In this document: positions 1 to 10,521 of the stretch, in pieces
How the letters are laid out: each line of letters starts with the position of its first letter
Numbering within the stretch: the first letter of the stretch is position 1
Origin: Streptomyces nitrosporeus
Lineage (GTDB): Bacteria > Actinomycetota > Actinomycetes > Streptomycetales > Streptomycetaceae
Reading direction: 5' to 3'
Length of the DNA: 64,000 nucleotides
Assembly (NCBI RefSeq): GCF_008704555.1
Contig: NZ_CP023702.1
Coordinates: forward strand, 6,680,001-6,744,000
Position numbers and translations under genes: made by a program
Notes under the pieces: generated by a model
Database searches by the model: none
What the model saw: the letters and a program-made list of their open reading frames with translations, nothing else
What the model was told of the DNA's origin: nothing

Positions 1-1560
<1,560 letters not shown>

Positions 1561-1637
1561 AGTTGCTCGCGTCCACTGTGTTGGTTCTGAAATAACGAAC
1601 GGCCGTGTTGTTGTCCGGTGTTGGTTAATTTCATAGT

Positions 1638-1756
1638 GTTTCGGTGGTCATTGCGTTAGGGAAACGCCCGGTTACATTCCGAACCCGGAAGCTAAGCCTT
1701 TCAGCGCCGATGGTACTGCAGGGGGGACCCTGTGGGAGAGTAGGACGCCGCCGAAC
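1638..1756 (+). rRNA. 5S ribosomal RNA
   Basis: This stretch of about 119 nt lies 77 bp after the 23S end. It carries the 5S hallmarks: the CCGAACCCGGAAGCTAAG core, the GCGCCGATGGTACTGC segment, and complementary ends (GTTTCGGTGG with CCGCCGAAC). It is the last gene of an rRNA operon transcribed on the plus strand. The ends are set by the terminal helix. Confidence 0.95.
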
Positions 1757-1770
1757 AATTATTCCGGGGA

Positions 1771-1795
1771 AGCCCCGCACCTTTTGGTGCGGGGC
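1771..1795 (+). terminator. rRNA operon terminator
   Basis: A perfect 11-bp stem (AGCCCCGCACC with GGTGCGGGGCT) and a 3-nt TTT loop lie 14 bp after the 5S gene, followed by TTCC. This is the expected intrinsic terminator of the rRNA operon. Confidence 0.85.
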
Positions 1796-1981
1796 TTTCC
1801 TGCGTTCACCACCGGTTTCATCGCGCTGCCGGTTCCATCGGCCGGGGGCCGACGTACCGGACCGGTTCCCCTCCGGCACGGGCCCGGCGGGCATCCCGGG
1901 CAACCCCCGTGCACGCGGTGCCGAGGCCTGAAGGTAAGGTCATGGGGCATTGTTGGCACGTTCTTCACAGGAGGCCCCCGG

Positions 1982-2590
1982 GTGGAGGTCCAGGAGACTC
2001 GAGTTCAGACGGACCGAGTGCTCACCATCCCCAACATTCTGAGCATGGCTCGCCTCGTCGGCGTACCTCTCTTCCTGTGGCTGATTCTCCGCCCTGTCTT
2101 CGGGGGACCCAACAGCGACGGTTGGGCCCTGCTGGTGCTTATGCTCAGCGGCGTCAGCGACTATCTCGACGGCAAGCTGGCCCGTAAGTGGAACCAGATC
2201 AGCAGCCTCGGACGCCTTCTCGACCCGGCTGCCGACCGCCTCTACATCCTGTCGACACTCGTCGGACTCACCTGGCGGGAGATCCTCCCGCTCTGGCTGA
2301 CCACCGCCCTGCTCGCCCGTGAACTGATGCTGCTCGTCATGGTGGGAATCCTCCGCCGGCACGGCTATCCGCCCCCGCAGGTCAACTTCCTGGGGAAAGC
2401 TGCAACGTTCAACTTGATGTACGCCTTCCCCTTGTTGCTGCTCAGCGACGGAAGTGGTTGGCTGGCATCGTTGGGCGCCATTTTCGGATGGGCGTTCGCT
2501 GGCTGGGGTACAACCCTCTATTGGTGGGCAGGGATCCTCTACGTGGTCCAGGTCCGCCGACTCGTCAAGGCGGATGCAGTAGCCGATTAG
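1982..2590 (+). CDS. CDP-alcohol phosphatidyltransferase, cardiolipin-synthase type
   Basis: This is a 202-residue integral membrane enzyme. It has the full CDP-alcohol phosphotransferase signature: D60, D63, G64, A67, R68, G77, D81 and D85 with exact family spacing, flanked by hydrophobic helices. The family moves a phosphatidyl group from a CDP-lipid to an alcohol. The S. coelicolor protein in this position (SCO1389) was shown to be a eukaryote-like cardiolipin synthase, so cardiolipin synthesis from CDP-diacylglycerol and phosphatidylglycerol is likely. The mycobacterial counterpart Rv1822 is annotated pgsA2, so a PgsA role is the alternative. The GTG start at 1982 is preceded by AGGAGG. 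The next gene, a sugar-nucleotide enzyme, follows after 113 bp. Confidence 0.85.
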   Translation: MEVQETRVQTDRVLTIPNILSMARLVGVPLFLWLILRPVFGGPNSDGWALLVLMLSGVSDYLDGKLARKWNQISSLGRLLDPAADRLYILSTLVGLTWREILPLWLTTALLARELMLLVMVGILRRHGYPPPQVNFLGKAATFNLMYAFPLLLLSDGSGWLASLGAIFGWAFAGWGTTLYWWAGILYVVQVRRLVKADAVAD

Positions 2591-2703
2591 CTCGTTGTGA
2601 CGCGGTGCCGTGCAGTGTCGCCGGCCCGCAGCAAATGCCTGAGGCGTTGCCCCGACGGGCGAAGTCGGCTAGACCGTCGTCTCTCAAGGAGGACGTTTCC
2701 GAC

Positions 2704-5199
2704 ATGAAGGCCGTCGTGATGGCAGGCGGCGAAGGCACTCGCCTTCGCCCCATGACCTCGAGCATGCCCAAGCCCCTCCTGCCGGTCGCCAACCGGCCGA
2801 TCATGGAGCATGTGCTGAAGCTGCTCAAGCGGCATGGGCTCAACGAGACCGTGGTCACCGTCCAGTTCCTCGCGTCCCTCGTCAAGAACTACTTCGGGGA
2901 CGGCGAAGAACTCGGCATGGAGCTCAGCTACGCCAACGAGGAAAAGCCCCTCGGTACCGCGGGCAGTGTGAAGAACGCCGAGGAAGCCCTGAAGGACGAC
3001 ACCTTCCTGGTCATTTCCGGTGACGCCCTCACGGACTTCGACCTCACGGATCTCATCGCGTTCCACAAGGAAAAAGGCGCACTGGTGACGGTCTGCCTGA
3101 CACGGGTCCCGAACCCCCTGGAATTCGGGATCACGATTGTCGACGAAGAAGGAAAGGTCGAACGCTTCCTGGAGAAGCCGACCTGGGGCCAGGTCTTCTC
3201 CGACACGGTCAACACCGGCATCTACGTCATGGAGCCGGAGGTCTTCGACTACGTCCAGGCCGACACCTCCGTGGACTGGTCCGGTGATGTGTTCCCGCAG
3301 CTCATGAAGGACGGCAAGCCGATCTACGGCTACATCGCCGAGGGCTACTGGGAAGACGTGGGCACCCACGAAAGCTATGTGAAGGCCCAGGCCGACGTAC
3401 TGGAACGGAAGGTCGACGTCGAACTCGACGGTTTCGAGATCTCGCCCGGGGTCTGGGTCGCCGAAGGCGCGGACGTCCACCCCGACGCGGTGCTGCGCGG
3501 CCCTCTCTACATCGGGGACTACGCGAAGATCGAAGCCGGCGCGGAGATCCGTGAGCACACCGTGGTGGGCTCCAACGTCGTGGTGAAATCCGGTGCGTTC
3601 CTGCACCGGGCCGTCGTCCACGACAACGTGTACATCGGGCAGCACAGCAATCTCCGCGGCTGCGTGATCGGCAAGAACACCGACGTCATGCGTGCGGCCC
3701 GTATCGAGGACGGCGCAGTCATCGGCGACGAATGCCTCGTCGGTGAAGAATCGATCATCCAGGGCAATGTGCGGGTCTACCCGTTCAAGACCATCGAGGC
3801 CGGCGCCTTCGTCAACACCTCGGTCATCTGGGAGTCCCGGGGCCAGGCCCATCTCTTCGGAGCCCGCGGCGTCTCAGGAATCCTGAACGTCGAGATCACG
3901 CCGGAACTGGCGGTCCGGCTGGCGGGTGCCTACGCCACCACCCTGAAGAAGGGCGCGACGGTCACCACGGCCCGTGACCACTCCCGAGGCGCCCGTGCGC
4001 TGAAGCGCGCGGTCATCTCGGCCCTGCAGGCCAGCGCCATCGACGTACGGGACCTGGAGAACGTACCGCTTCCGGTCGCCCGTCAGCAGACCGCGCGAGG
4101 CAGCGCCGGCGGCATCATGATCCGGACCTCGCCGGGGGTCCCCGACTCGGTCGACATCATGTTCTTCGACGAGAGCGGTGGAGACCTCTCCCAGGCGCGC
4201 CAGCGGAAACTGGACCGGGTCTACGCCCGTCAGGAGTACCGCAGGGCCTTCCCCGGCGAGATCGGTGACCTGAGCTTCCCGTCCAGCGTCTTCGACTCGT
4301 ACACGGGCTCCCTGCTGCGCAACGTCGACACGGACGGAATCGCGGAGGCAGGGCTCAAGGTCGTCGTGGACGCCTCCAACGGCAGCGCGGGGCTTGTTCT
4401 GCCCAGCCTGCTGGGACGGCTTGGCGTGGACGCGCTGACCATCAACCCCGGCCTCGACGAGTCCCGGCCCACCGAGTCGGTGGAGAGCCGCAGGGCGGGA
4501 CTCGTCCGGCTCGGAGAGATCGTTTCGTCGGCCAGGGCGGCCTTCGGGGTGCGCTTCGACCCGGTGGGGGAGCGGCTCTCCCTCGTCGACGAACGAGGCC
4601 GCATCATCGAGGACGACCGGGCCCTGCTGGTCATGCTGGACCTCGTGGCGGCCGAGCGGCGCAGCGGGCGGGTGGCCCTGCCCGTGACGACGACACGCGT
4701 CGCCGAGCAGGTGGCGGCCTACCACGGGACCCAGGTGGAGTGGACGACCACCTCCCCGGACGACCTGACCCGGGTCAGCCGTGAGGACACCACCATTTTC
4801 GGCGGTGACGGCCGCGGCGGCTTCATCGTCCCCGAGTTCAGCAGCGTCTTCGACGGAGCGGCTGCGTTCGTCCAGCTCATCGGCCTGGTCGCCCGGACCC
4901 AGCTCACGCTCAGCCAGATCGACGCCCGGATCCCGCGTGCCCATGTGCTGCGCCGGGACCTCGCGACCCCGTGGGCCGTCAAGGGCCTCGTCATGCGGCG
5001 GGTCGTGGAGGCCGCCGGGGACCGCAGCGTGGACACCACGGACGGTGTGCGCGTGGTCGAGACCGACGGGCGATGGGTCATGGTGCTGCCCGACCCGGCA
5101 GAGGCCGTGACCCACCTGTGGGCCGAGGGCCCGGACGACGCCTCGGCTCAGGCCCTGCTCGACGAATGGGCCGCCGTCGTCGACAGTGCGGGGGACTGA
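2704..5199 (+). CDS. Mannose-1-phosphate guanylyltransferase-like protein fused to a degenerate phosphomannomutase-like domain
   Basis: This 831-residue protein has two parts. Residues 1-230 form a nucleotidyltransferase domain with the N-terminal GGEGTRLRP loop and a conserved ISGD motif, followed by left-handed beta-helix hexapeptide repeats to about residue 380. The rest resembles alpha-D-phosphohexomutases, but the active-site loop reads IRTSPGVP (S476 kept, His-Asn-Pro lost) and the metal loop reads FDPVGER (619-624) instead of the DxDxDR type. The first half probably makes GDP-mannose or a related NDP-sugar for glycans. The second half is probably regulatory or structural. The ATG at 2704 follows AAGGAGGA. 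Confidence 0.85.
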   Translation: MKAVVMAGGEGTRLRPMTSSMPKPLLPVANRPIMEHVLKLLKRHGLNETVVTVQFLASLVKNYFGDGEELGMELSYANEEKPLGTAGSVKNAEEALKDDTFLVISGDALTDFDLTDLIAFHKEKGALVTVCLTRVPNPLEFGITIVDEEGKVERFLEKPTWGQVFSDTVNTGIYVMEPEVFDYVQADTSVDWSGDVFPQLMKDGKPIYGYIAEGYWEDVGTHESYVKAQADVLERKVDVELDGFEISPGVWVAEGADVHPDAVLRGPLYIGDYAKIEAGAEIREHTVVGSNVVVKSGAFLHRAVVHDNVYIGQHSNLRGCVIGKNTDVMRAARIEDGAVIGDECLVGEESIIQGNVRVYPFKTIEAGAFVNTSVIWESRGQAHLFGARGVSGILNVEITPELAVRLAGAYATTLKKGATVTTARDHSRGARALKRAVISALQASAIDVRDLENVPLPVARQQTARGSAGGIMIRTSPGVPDSVDIMFFDESGGDLSQARQRKLDRVYARQEYRRAFPGEIGDLSFPSSVFDSYTGSLLRNVDTDGIAEAGLKVVVDASNGSAGLVLPSLLGRLGVDALTINPGLDESRPTESVESRRAGLVRLGEIVSSARAAFGVRFDPVGERLSLVDERGRIIEDDRALLVMLDLVAAERRSGRVALPVTTTRVAEQVAAYHGTQVEWTTTSPDDLTRVSREDTTIFGGDGRGGFIVPEFSSVFDGAAAFVQLIGLVARTQLTLSQIDARIPRAHVLRRDLATPWAVKGLVMRRVVEAAGDRSVDTTDGVRVVETDGRWVMVLPDPAEAVTHLWAEGPDDASAQALLDEWAAVVDSAGD

Positions 5200-5311
5200 C
5201 CCCCGGAACACCCCGGGCGTTTTTGGGCCGGGCAGCCGTCGTGGTGCGGCTGCCCGGCCCGCCGACGGGGCCATTCGGCGTCAGCCGGTATGACGTGCGA
5301 CGATGTGCGGC

Positions 5312-6232
5312 ATGTCGCAGCCGCCCCCCGATCGGAGTAGCGCACCGCCGCCTCCCCGCCCCGACGCGTCCATGTCGCTGCTGACCACGGTCATGGAGCA
5401 CAGCCTGGACGAGGGGTACGCCGAGGCCTCGGCCCGGCGCAGGGCCGAGGGCAGGACCGGGATGCCCCGTACGCTCAAGGCGAAACTCGGCCTGGCGGCC
5501 GGACTGGTCCTCGCCGCCCTCGTGGTCACCCTCGGCGCAGCAGAGGCGCGTGTCGCCGCGCCGGTCGTGGCCAAGGAACGCGAAGAGCTCATCGACCGCG
5601 TCAACGCGGAGACCGGTACGGCCGACGAACTGGAAGCGGACGTCGAGGCGTTGCGCAAGGACGTCGGGGAACGCCAGCGCAAGGCACTCGAGCAGCACGG
5701 AGGCGGCCAGGCGAGCCTGGTCGCCCTGCTCTCGGGAGCAACCCCCGTCCAGGGCCCGGGGATCAAGCTGGTCGTCGACGACGCCGAGAACACGGACCAG
5801 GGCGGCGGCGGACCCCGGGAGTCGACCGGCTTCGCCGACACCGGGCGGGTCCGCGACCGGGACATGCAGCGAGTGGTCAACGGCCTCTGGCAGTCCGGCG
5901 CGGAGGCGATCTCCATCAACGGGCAGCGCCTGACAGCGCTCTCGGCCATCCGGGCGGCCGGTGACGCCATACTGGTCGACAACAGGCCGCTGGTGCCGCC
6001 GTACACGGTGCTCGCGGTGGGGGACGGAGAGAAGCTCGCCGCCGCGTTCCGGGACAGCGCCGACGGCCAGTACCTTCAGGCACTGCACGAGAGCTTCGAC
6101 ATCCGCACCGGCATCTCCGAGCAGGCGCAGGTACGCCTGCCGGCCGCGCCGAGCCTGATCGTACGCACAGCAGAGCCTTTGGCCGACGACACGGGAAGTG
6201 GCGCGGCGGAGACAGGGAAGGGCACATCGTGA
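5312..6232 (+). CDS. DUF881 family membrane-anchored protein (first copy)
   Basis: This 306-residue protein has a proline-rich cytoplasmic N-terminus, one membrane helix at about residues 48-70, a short coiled coil, and a C-terminal DUF881 domain that contains the GPGIKLVVDDAEN segment. The function is unknown. The family sits beside the small basic protein next to division and metabolism regulators throughout actinobacteria, and an envelope or division role is usually inferred. An ATG at 5303 is an alternative start. Its TGA overlaps the GTG start of the next gene by 4 bp, indicating translational coupling. Confidence 0.85.
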   Translation: MSQPPPDRSSAPPPPRPDASMSLLTTVMEHSLDEGYAEASARRRAEGRTGMPRTLKAKLGLAAGLVLAALVVTLGAAEARVAAPVVAKEREELIDRVNAETGTADELEADVEALRKDVGERQRKALEQHGGGQASLVALLSGATPVQGPGIKLVVDDAENTDQGGGGPRESTGFADTGRVRDRDMQRVVNGLWQSGAEAISINGQRLTALSAIRAAGDAILVDNRPLVPPYTVLAVGDGEKLAAAFRDSADGQYLQALHESFDIRTGISEQAQVRLPAAPSLIVRTAEPLADDTGSGAAETGKGTS

Positions 6233-6561
6233 TCGCCGTACTGGGCCTCGTCGTGGGAGTCGTGGTCGGACTGTTGGTCCGGCCCGAAGTGCCGGCGGTG
6301 GTCGAGCCCTACCTGCCGATCGCCGTCGTGGCCGCGCTCGACGCGGTCTTCGGCGGGCTGCGCGCCATGCTCGACGGGATCTTCGTGGACAAGGTCTTCG
6401 TGGTGTCGTTCCTGTCGAACGTCGTGGTGGCCGCGCTCATCGTGTTCCTCGGGGACAAGCTGGGGGTCGGCGCCCAGCTCTCCACGGGCGTCGTCGTCGT
6501 CCTCGGCATCCGCATCTTCTCCAACGCCGCGGCGATCCGCCGGCACGTCTTCCGGGCCTGA
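6229..6561 (+). CDS. Small basic family membrane protein (DUF1290)
   Basis: A 110-residue protein with three predicted membrane helices and a basic C-terminal tail (RIFSNAAAIRRHVFRA). It matches the small basic protein family always found between two DUF881 genes. It is translationally coupled to the upstream gene by a GTGA overlap and is followed after 5 bp by the second DUF881 gene. The biochemical function is unknown. Conserved linkage suggests a complex with the DUF881 proteins in the membrane. Confidence 0.88.
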   Translation: MIAVLGLVVGVVVGLLVRPEVPAVVEPYLPIAVVAALDAVFGGLRAMLDGIFVDKVFVVSFLSNVVVAALIVFLGDKLGVGAQLSTGVVVVLGIRIFSNAAAIRRHVFRA

Positions 6562-6566
6562 GGCAG

Positions 6567-7385
6567 ATGACCAACGAAGAACACCCGCGTATCGACGGAC
6601 GTCGCAGCGCACTGCCCCCCGAGGTGCCCGCGCCGCCGCCGTCCGCCCCCGGCGCGCCGGAGCCGTCCGACGGGCGCAGACGCCTGCTGGCCGGTCTCTG
6701 GCCCCCGCGGGTGACGCGGGCCCAACTCGTCGTCGCGCTGCTGCTGTTCGGCCTCGGGCTGGGACTCGCGATCCAGGTCAGGTCCAACAGCGACAACGAC
6801 GCGCTGCGCGGCGCCCGCCAGGAGGACCTGGTCCGCATCCTCGACGAACTCGACAACCGGACCCAGCGCCTGGAGGACGAGAAGCAGCGGCTGGAGGGCC
6901 AGCGCACGGAGCTGGAGAACAGCTCCGACCAGGCCGAGGAGGCCCGCAGGCAGACGCTCGAGAAGGAGCGGCAGCTCGGGATCCTGGCCGGTACCGTGGC
7001 CGCGCACGGCCCCGGCATCACGCTGACGGTCAACGATCCGACCGGCGCCGTCGAGGCCGACATGCTGCTCGACGCCGTCCAGGAGCTCCGCGCGGCGGGT
7101 GCCGAGGCGATCGAGGTCAACGGGGTGCGCGTGGTGGCCGACACCTACTTCTCCGGTGACGGGGGCGAGCTGAGCATCGACGGACACAAGGTACGGGCAC
7201 CGTACGTGTTCGAGGTCATCGGCCGGCCGCAGGACCTCGAACCGGCTCTGAACATCCCCGGCGGAGTGGTCCAGACCCTGGAGAAGGAGCAGGCCACGGC
7301 AGAAGTGGCACGCTCGGAGGACATCGTCGTCGACGCCTTGCGGCACGCGCAGCAGCCTGATTACGCTCGGTCGTCCTCGCAGTGA
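6567..7385 (+). CDS. DUF881 family membrane-anchored protein (second copy)
   Basis: A 272-residue protein with a Pro-rich N-terminus, one membrane helix at about residues 52-70, and a strong coiled coil of Glu/Arg/Gln-rich heptads at about residues 80-135. The DUF881 domain starts at HGPGITLTVND. The coiled coil is longer than in the first copy. The ATG at 6567 lies 5 bp after the small basic protein stop, so the three genes form one transcript. No enzymatic residues are evident. A structural role at the membrane is likely. Confidence 0.85.
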   Translation: MTNEEHPRIDGRRSALPPEVPAPPPSAPGAPEPSDGRRRLLAGLWPPRVTRAQLVVALLLFGLGLGLAIQVRSNSDNDALRGARQEDLVRILDELDNRTQRLEDEKQRLEGQRTELENSSDQAEEARRQTLEKERQLGILAGTVAAHGPGITLTVNDPTGAVEADMLLDAVQELRAAGAEAIEVNGVRVVADTYFSGDGGELSIDGHKVRAPYVFEVIGRPQDLEPALNIPGGVVQTLEKEQATAEVARSEDIVVDALRHAQQPDYARSSSQ

Positions 7386-7574
7386 CACCGGTGCCCGGAG
7401 CACTCGGAGGACTCGGGGACGAGGTAGCGGGGGGTCGCCGCATCGGATCGGTGACGTGTGGTGGAAACTGTCGGGTGGATACGGACGTTGTGAGGATGTC
7501 CGGGTCGGCAGGTGTGTTCATTGAGGTTCGTCCTGCCCCACGGGCGGGTCTATTTCGGTCAAGGGGAAACGCCC

Positions 7575-8366
7575 GTGAAGTTGTTTGCAAAGTGGTTCGG
7601 AAAGAGCTCCCGCGAGGACAGCAACAGCGCTGCCCGTCACCGCGCTCCGCGGCAGGGTCAGAACGCCGATGAGCAGGGTTCGGAGCGCCCGCTCTTCCGC
7701 GACGAGGTGGCGGGAGGACCCGCCGGCGGATCCGGCGCGTCGTCTGTTGACCCTCGTGGTGCCGGGCGCATAGGTTTCGGAGAACCATCAACCTCAAGTA
7801 CGGGTGGAGGGTTCACCCCCGCCCCGGAGGGCGCGTCCATGGCGGTTTGTACGAGGTGCGGCCACCGCAATGCCGCGGACAGCCGTTTCTGCTCCAACTG
7901 CGGTGCGCCGCTGCGGGGCGGAGTGCCCGAGCGTGCCTCGGAGACGACCTCGACCATCTCGATCTCGGGAATCGAGGCGTACGAGGCCGAGGCGACGGGA
8001 CAGACCGTCCTGCCGTCCCTCTCGCCCGAGGCGCAGGCCGCCGTCGACGCCCTGCCGGCCGGTTCCGCGCTCCTCGTGGTGCGCCGCGGTCCCAACTCCG
8101 GCAGCCGGTTCCTGCTCGACGGGGACCTGACCACGGCCGGCCGTCACCCGCAGAGCGACATCTTCCTCGATGACGTGACCGTGTCACGGCGGCATGTGGA
8201 GTTCCACAGGAACCCGGACGGTAGCTTCACCGTGGGTGACGTCGGGAGCCTCAACGGGACCTACGTCAACCGTGAGCGCATCGATTCCGTCGCGCTGTCC
8301 AACGGCGACGAAGTCCAGATCGGTAAGTACCGGCTGGTCTTCTACGCGAGCCAGCGGGGCGTGTGA
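7575..8366 (+). CDS. garA: FHA-domain signalling protein, GarA-like, with N-terminal zinc ribbon
   Basis: This 263-residue protein has three parts. A linker of about 88 residues comes first, then a zinc ribbon with Cys92, Cys95, Cys106 and Cys109, then the SETTST phospho-acceptor motif (Thr124/Thr125), and last an FHA domain (about 165-255) with GR189-190, SRRH at 204-207 and NG at 227-228. Mycobacterial GarA is phosphorylated by Ser/Thr kinases at its ETTS motif and then folds back on its own FHA domain, which switches control of 2-oxoglutarate metabolism. The same switch is probable here. The zinc ribbon is an addition absent from mycobacterial GarA. The GTG start follows GGGGAAAC. Confidence 0.85.
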   Translation: MKLFAKWFGKSSREDSNSAARHRAPRQGQNADEQGSERPLFRDEVAGGPAGGSGASSVDPRGAGRIGFGEPSTSSTGGGFTPAPEGASMAVCTRCGHRNAADSRFCSNCGAPLRGGVPERASETTSTISISGIEAYEAEATGQTVLPSLSPEAQAAVDALPAGSALLVVRRGPNSGSRFLLDGDLTTAGRHPQSDIFLDDVTVSRRHVEFHRNPDGSFTVGDVGSLNGTYVNRERIDSVALSNGDEVQIGKYRLVFYASQRGV

Positions 8367-8407
8367 CCCTCCCCCGGACCCGGTCCGGGGGGACCCCAGG
8401 AAGGTCC

Positions 8408-9148
8408 ATGCTGCGAACAACGACAGGCGGTGCCGGACACGGCACCGCCTCCGCGGACGAACGCGCCATGAGCATCGGCACGGTGCTGCTGCGGCTGCGC
8501 GACGAGTTCCCCGAAGTCACCATCTCCAAGATCCGTTTCCTGGAGGCCGAAGGACTCATCGAGCCCCGGCGGACGCCTTCCGGGTACCGGAAGTTCAGCC
8601 CGGCGGACGTGGACCGGCTGGCGCAGGTGCTGCGGATGCAGCGGGACCACTACCTTCCGCTCAAGGTCATCCGGGAGCACCTGGACGCCCTGGCCAGGGG
8701 CGAGCGTCCGACGCTCGCCCCCGGGGGGCAGGGGCAGCTCGCCGACGGCCTCTGGGACCAGGAGCCGGGCCGGGCCACCGCCGCCCGTATCGGCCGTCCG
8801 GAGCTCCTCAGCGCCGCCGAGGTCACCGAGGAGCAGCTCACCGAGTGGGAGTCGTACGGCCTGATCACGGCCGGCCCTGAGGGCAGCTACGACGCCGAGG
8901 CGGTGACCGTGGCACGGCTTGTGGCGGATCTGGGCCGGTTCGGTCTGGAACCCCGCCACCTGCGGGCCGTCAGGGCCGCCGCCGAGCGGGAGGCGGGCCT
9001 GGTGGAGCAGGTCGTGGCGCCGCTGCGCCGGCACCGGAACCCGCAGACCAGGGCCCATGCGGAGGCCACCGCCAAAGAACTGGCCGAGCTGTCCGTGCGG
9101 CTGCACGCCGCACTGGTGCAGACGGCGCTGAAGGTCCGGTTCCACTGA
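8408..9148 (+). CDS. ftsR: MerR-family transcriptional regulator, FtsR-like
   Basis: This 246-residue protein has an N-terminal MerR winged helix (about 20-90) with the motif TISKIRFLEAEGLIEPRRT and a longer helical C-terminal half, matching the FtsR family (Rv1828 type). FtsR of Corynebacterium glutamicum activates ftsZ, so control of division is likely. There are no MerR metal-binding cysteines. The ATG at 8408 is chosen because AGGAAGG lies 4 bp upstream. A GTG at 8363 overlapping the garA stop is possible. It lies between garA and the bifunctional nuclease gene, as in mycobacteria. Confidence 0.82.
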   Translation: MLRTTTGGAGHGTASADERAMSIGTVLLRLRDEFPEVTISKIRFLEAEGLIEPRRTPSGYRKFSPADVDRLAQVLRMQRDHYLPLKVIREHLDALARGERPTLAPGGQGQLADGLWDQEPGRATAARIGRPELLSAAEVTEEQLTEWESYGLITAGPEGSYDAEAVTVARLVADLGRFGLEPRHLRAVRAAAEREAGLVEQVVAPLRRHRNPQTRAHAEATAKELAELSVRLHAALVQTALKVRFH

Positions 9149-9202
9149 GAGCAGGCGGGGCCCGACTATCCAAACATGCCGGGCACGTCCTAGGGTTGCT
9201 GT

Positions 9203-9676
9203 GTGAACGAGCTCGACGTTGTGGGTGTCCGGGTGGAAATGCCCTCCAACCAGCCGATCGTGCTCCTGCGTGAAGTGGGAGGCGACCGGTACCTCCCGAT
9301 CTGGATCGGCCCTGGGGAAGCGACCGCGATCGCCTTCGCCCAGCAGGGCATGGCTCCGGCCAGGCCGCTGACCCACGATCTCTTCAAGGATGTGCTCGAG
9401 GCCCTCGGCCAGGAGCTCACCGAGGTCCGCATCACGGACCTCAAGGAAGGGGTCTTCTACGCGGAGCTGGTCTTCGCCGGCGGGGTCGAGGTGAGCGCAC
9501 GGCCGTCCGACGCCATAGCGCTCGCCCTGCGCACCGGCACGCCGATCTACGGCAGTGACGGTGTGCTGGACGACGCGGGCATCGCCATCCCCGACGAGCA
9601 GGAGGACGAGGTGGAGAAGTTCCGCGAATTCCTCGACCAGATCTCGCCGGAGGACTTCGGTACCAACAGCCAGTGA
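9203..9676 (+). CDS. Bifunctional nuclease family protein (DUF151)
   Basis: A 157-residue acidic protein matching the BFN/DUF151 fold, with the start NELDVVGVRVEMP and core segments LPIWIGPGEATAIAF and SARPSDAIALALRTGTPIY. Plant members have RNase and DNase activity. The bacterial role is unknown (counterpart of Rv1829). It is probably cytoplasmic. It stands 54 bp after the ftsR-like gene and 168 bp before the next MerR gene. The GTG at 9203 is used because the GTG two bases upstream is followed directly by a stop. Confidence 0.85.
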   Translation: MNELDVVGVRVEMPSNQPIVLLREVGGDRYLPIWIGPGEATAIAFAQQGMAPARPLTHDLFKDVLEALGQELTEVRITDLKEGVFYAELVFAGGVEVSARPSDAIALALRTGTPIYGSDGVLDDAGIAIPDEQEDEVEKFREFLDQISPEDFGTNSQ

Positions 9677-9844
9677 CCGCTGTTCCGGAGAAGCGCCAGC
9701 GCATCCGGCAAGCCGTTCCCCGTAATCGGTGTCCGGAAACCACCCTCAGGGTGATTATCACTCGGCGTGCCGAGTGTGGCGATCGTTGACGCACCCCGGG
9801 CGACTGCCTACCTTCGACATGGCAGGTCAAGGACGGAGGTCGGC

Positions 9845-10465
9845 GTGAGAAGCAGCGGCGACGGTACGGCTGCGGGCGGGTTGTACCGGCAGCACAGCAG
9901 TACGGCCGACCAAACCATCATGCAGCCGGTCACGCCGGCGGTGGTGGCAGCGGCGGACGGTGCGGCACCCGCGGACGGCATCGGCTATCGAGGGCCGACG
10001 GCGTGCGCGGCGGCGGGGATCACCTACCGGCAGCTCGACTACTGGGCGCGTACGGGGCTGGTGGAACCGAGTGTGCGGCCGGCGTACGGATCGGGGACCC
10101 AGCGTCTCTACAGTTTCCGGGACGTGGTCCTCCTCAAGATCGTCAAGCGGTTCCTGGACACAGGTGTCGCTCTGCAGAACATCCGCACCACGGTCCAGCA
10201 CCTGAGGGCCCGCGGATTCACCGATCTGGAGCGGATGACCCTCATGAGCGACGGGGCGACGGTCTACGAGTGCTCCTCGCCCGACGAGGTCGTCGACCTC
10301 CTCCAGGGCGGTCAGGGAGTCTTCGGGATCGCCGTCGGTGTCGTCTGGCGGGACGTGGACGCGGCGCTGTCGCAGCTGCACGGCGAGCGGGTCGACACGG
10401 GCGAGACGCTCGTCGGCCACAACCCCGCCGACGAACTGGCACGGCGGCGCAACCGGGCGGGCTGA
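9845..10465 (+). CDS. MerR-family transcriptional regulator (second, Rv1830 type)
   Basis: A 206-residue protein. After a low-complexity N-terminus of about 50 residues comes a MerR helix-turn-helix (ITYRQLDYWARTGLVEPS) and a dimerisation helix, then a small C-terminal domain with YECSSPDEVVDLLQGGQGVFGIAV. It is the counterpart of Rv1830 and follows the bifunctional nuclease as in mycobacteria. No metal-binding cysteine cluster is present. The effector is unknown. The GTG at 9845 follows ACGGAGGT. Confidence 0.85.
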   Translation: MRSSGDGTAAGGLYRQHSSTADQTIMQPVTPAVVAAADGAAPADGIGYRGPTACAAAGITYRQLDYWARTGLVEPSVRPAYGSGTQRLYSFRDVVLLKIVKRFLDTGVALQNIRTTVQHLRARGFTDLERMTLMSDGATVYECSSPDEVVDLLQGGQGVFGIAVGVVWRDVDAALSQLHGERVDTGETLVGHNPADELARRRNRAG

Positions 10466-10521
10466 CCTCCGAAGGCCCGCCGGGCCACCGGTTGTCAGTG
10501 GCGTGAGGCAGCATCGGGGGT

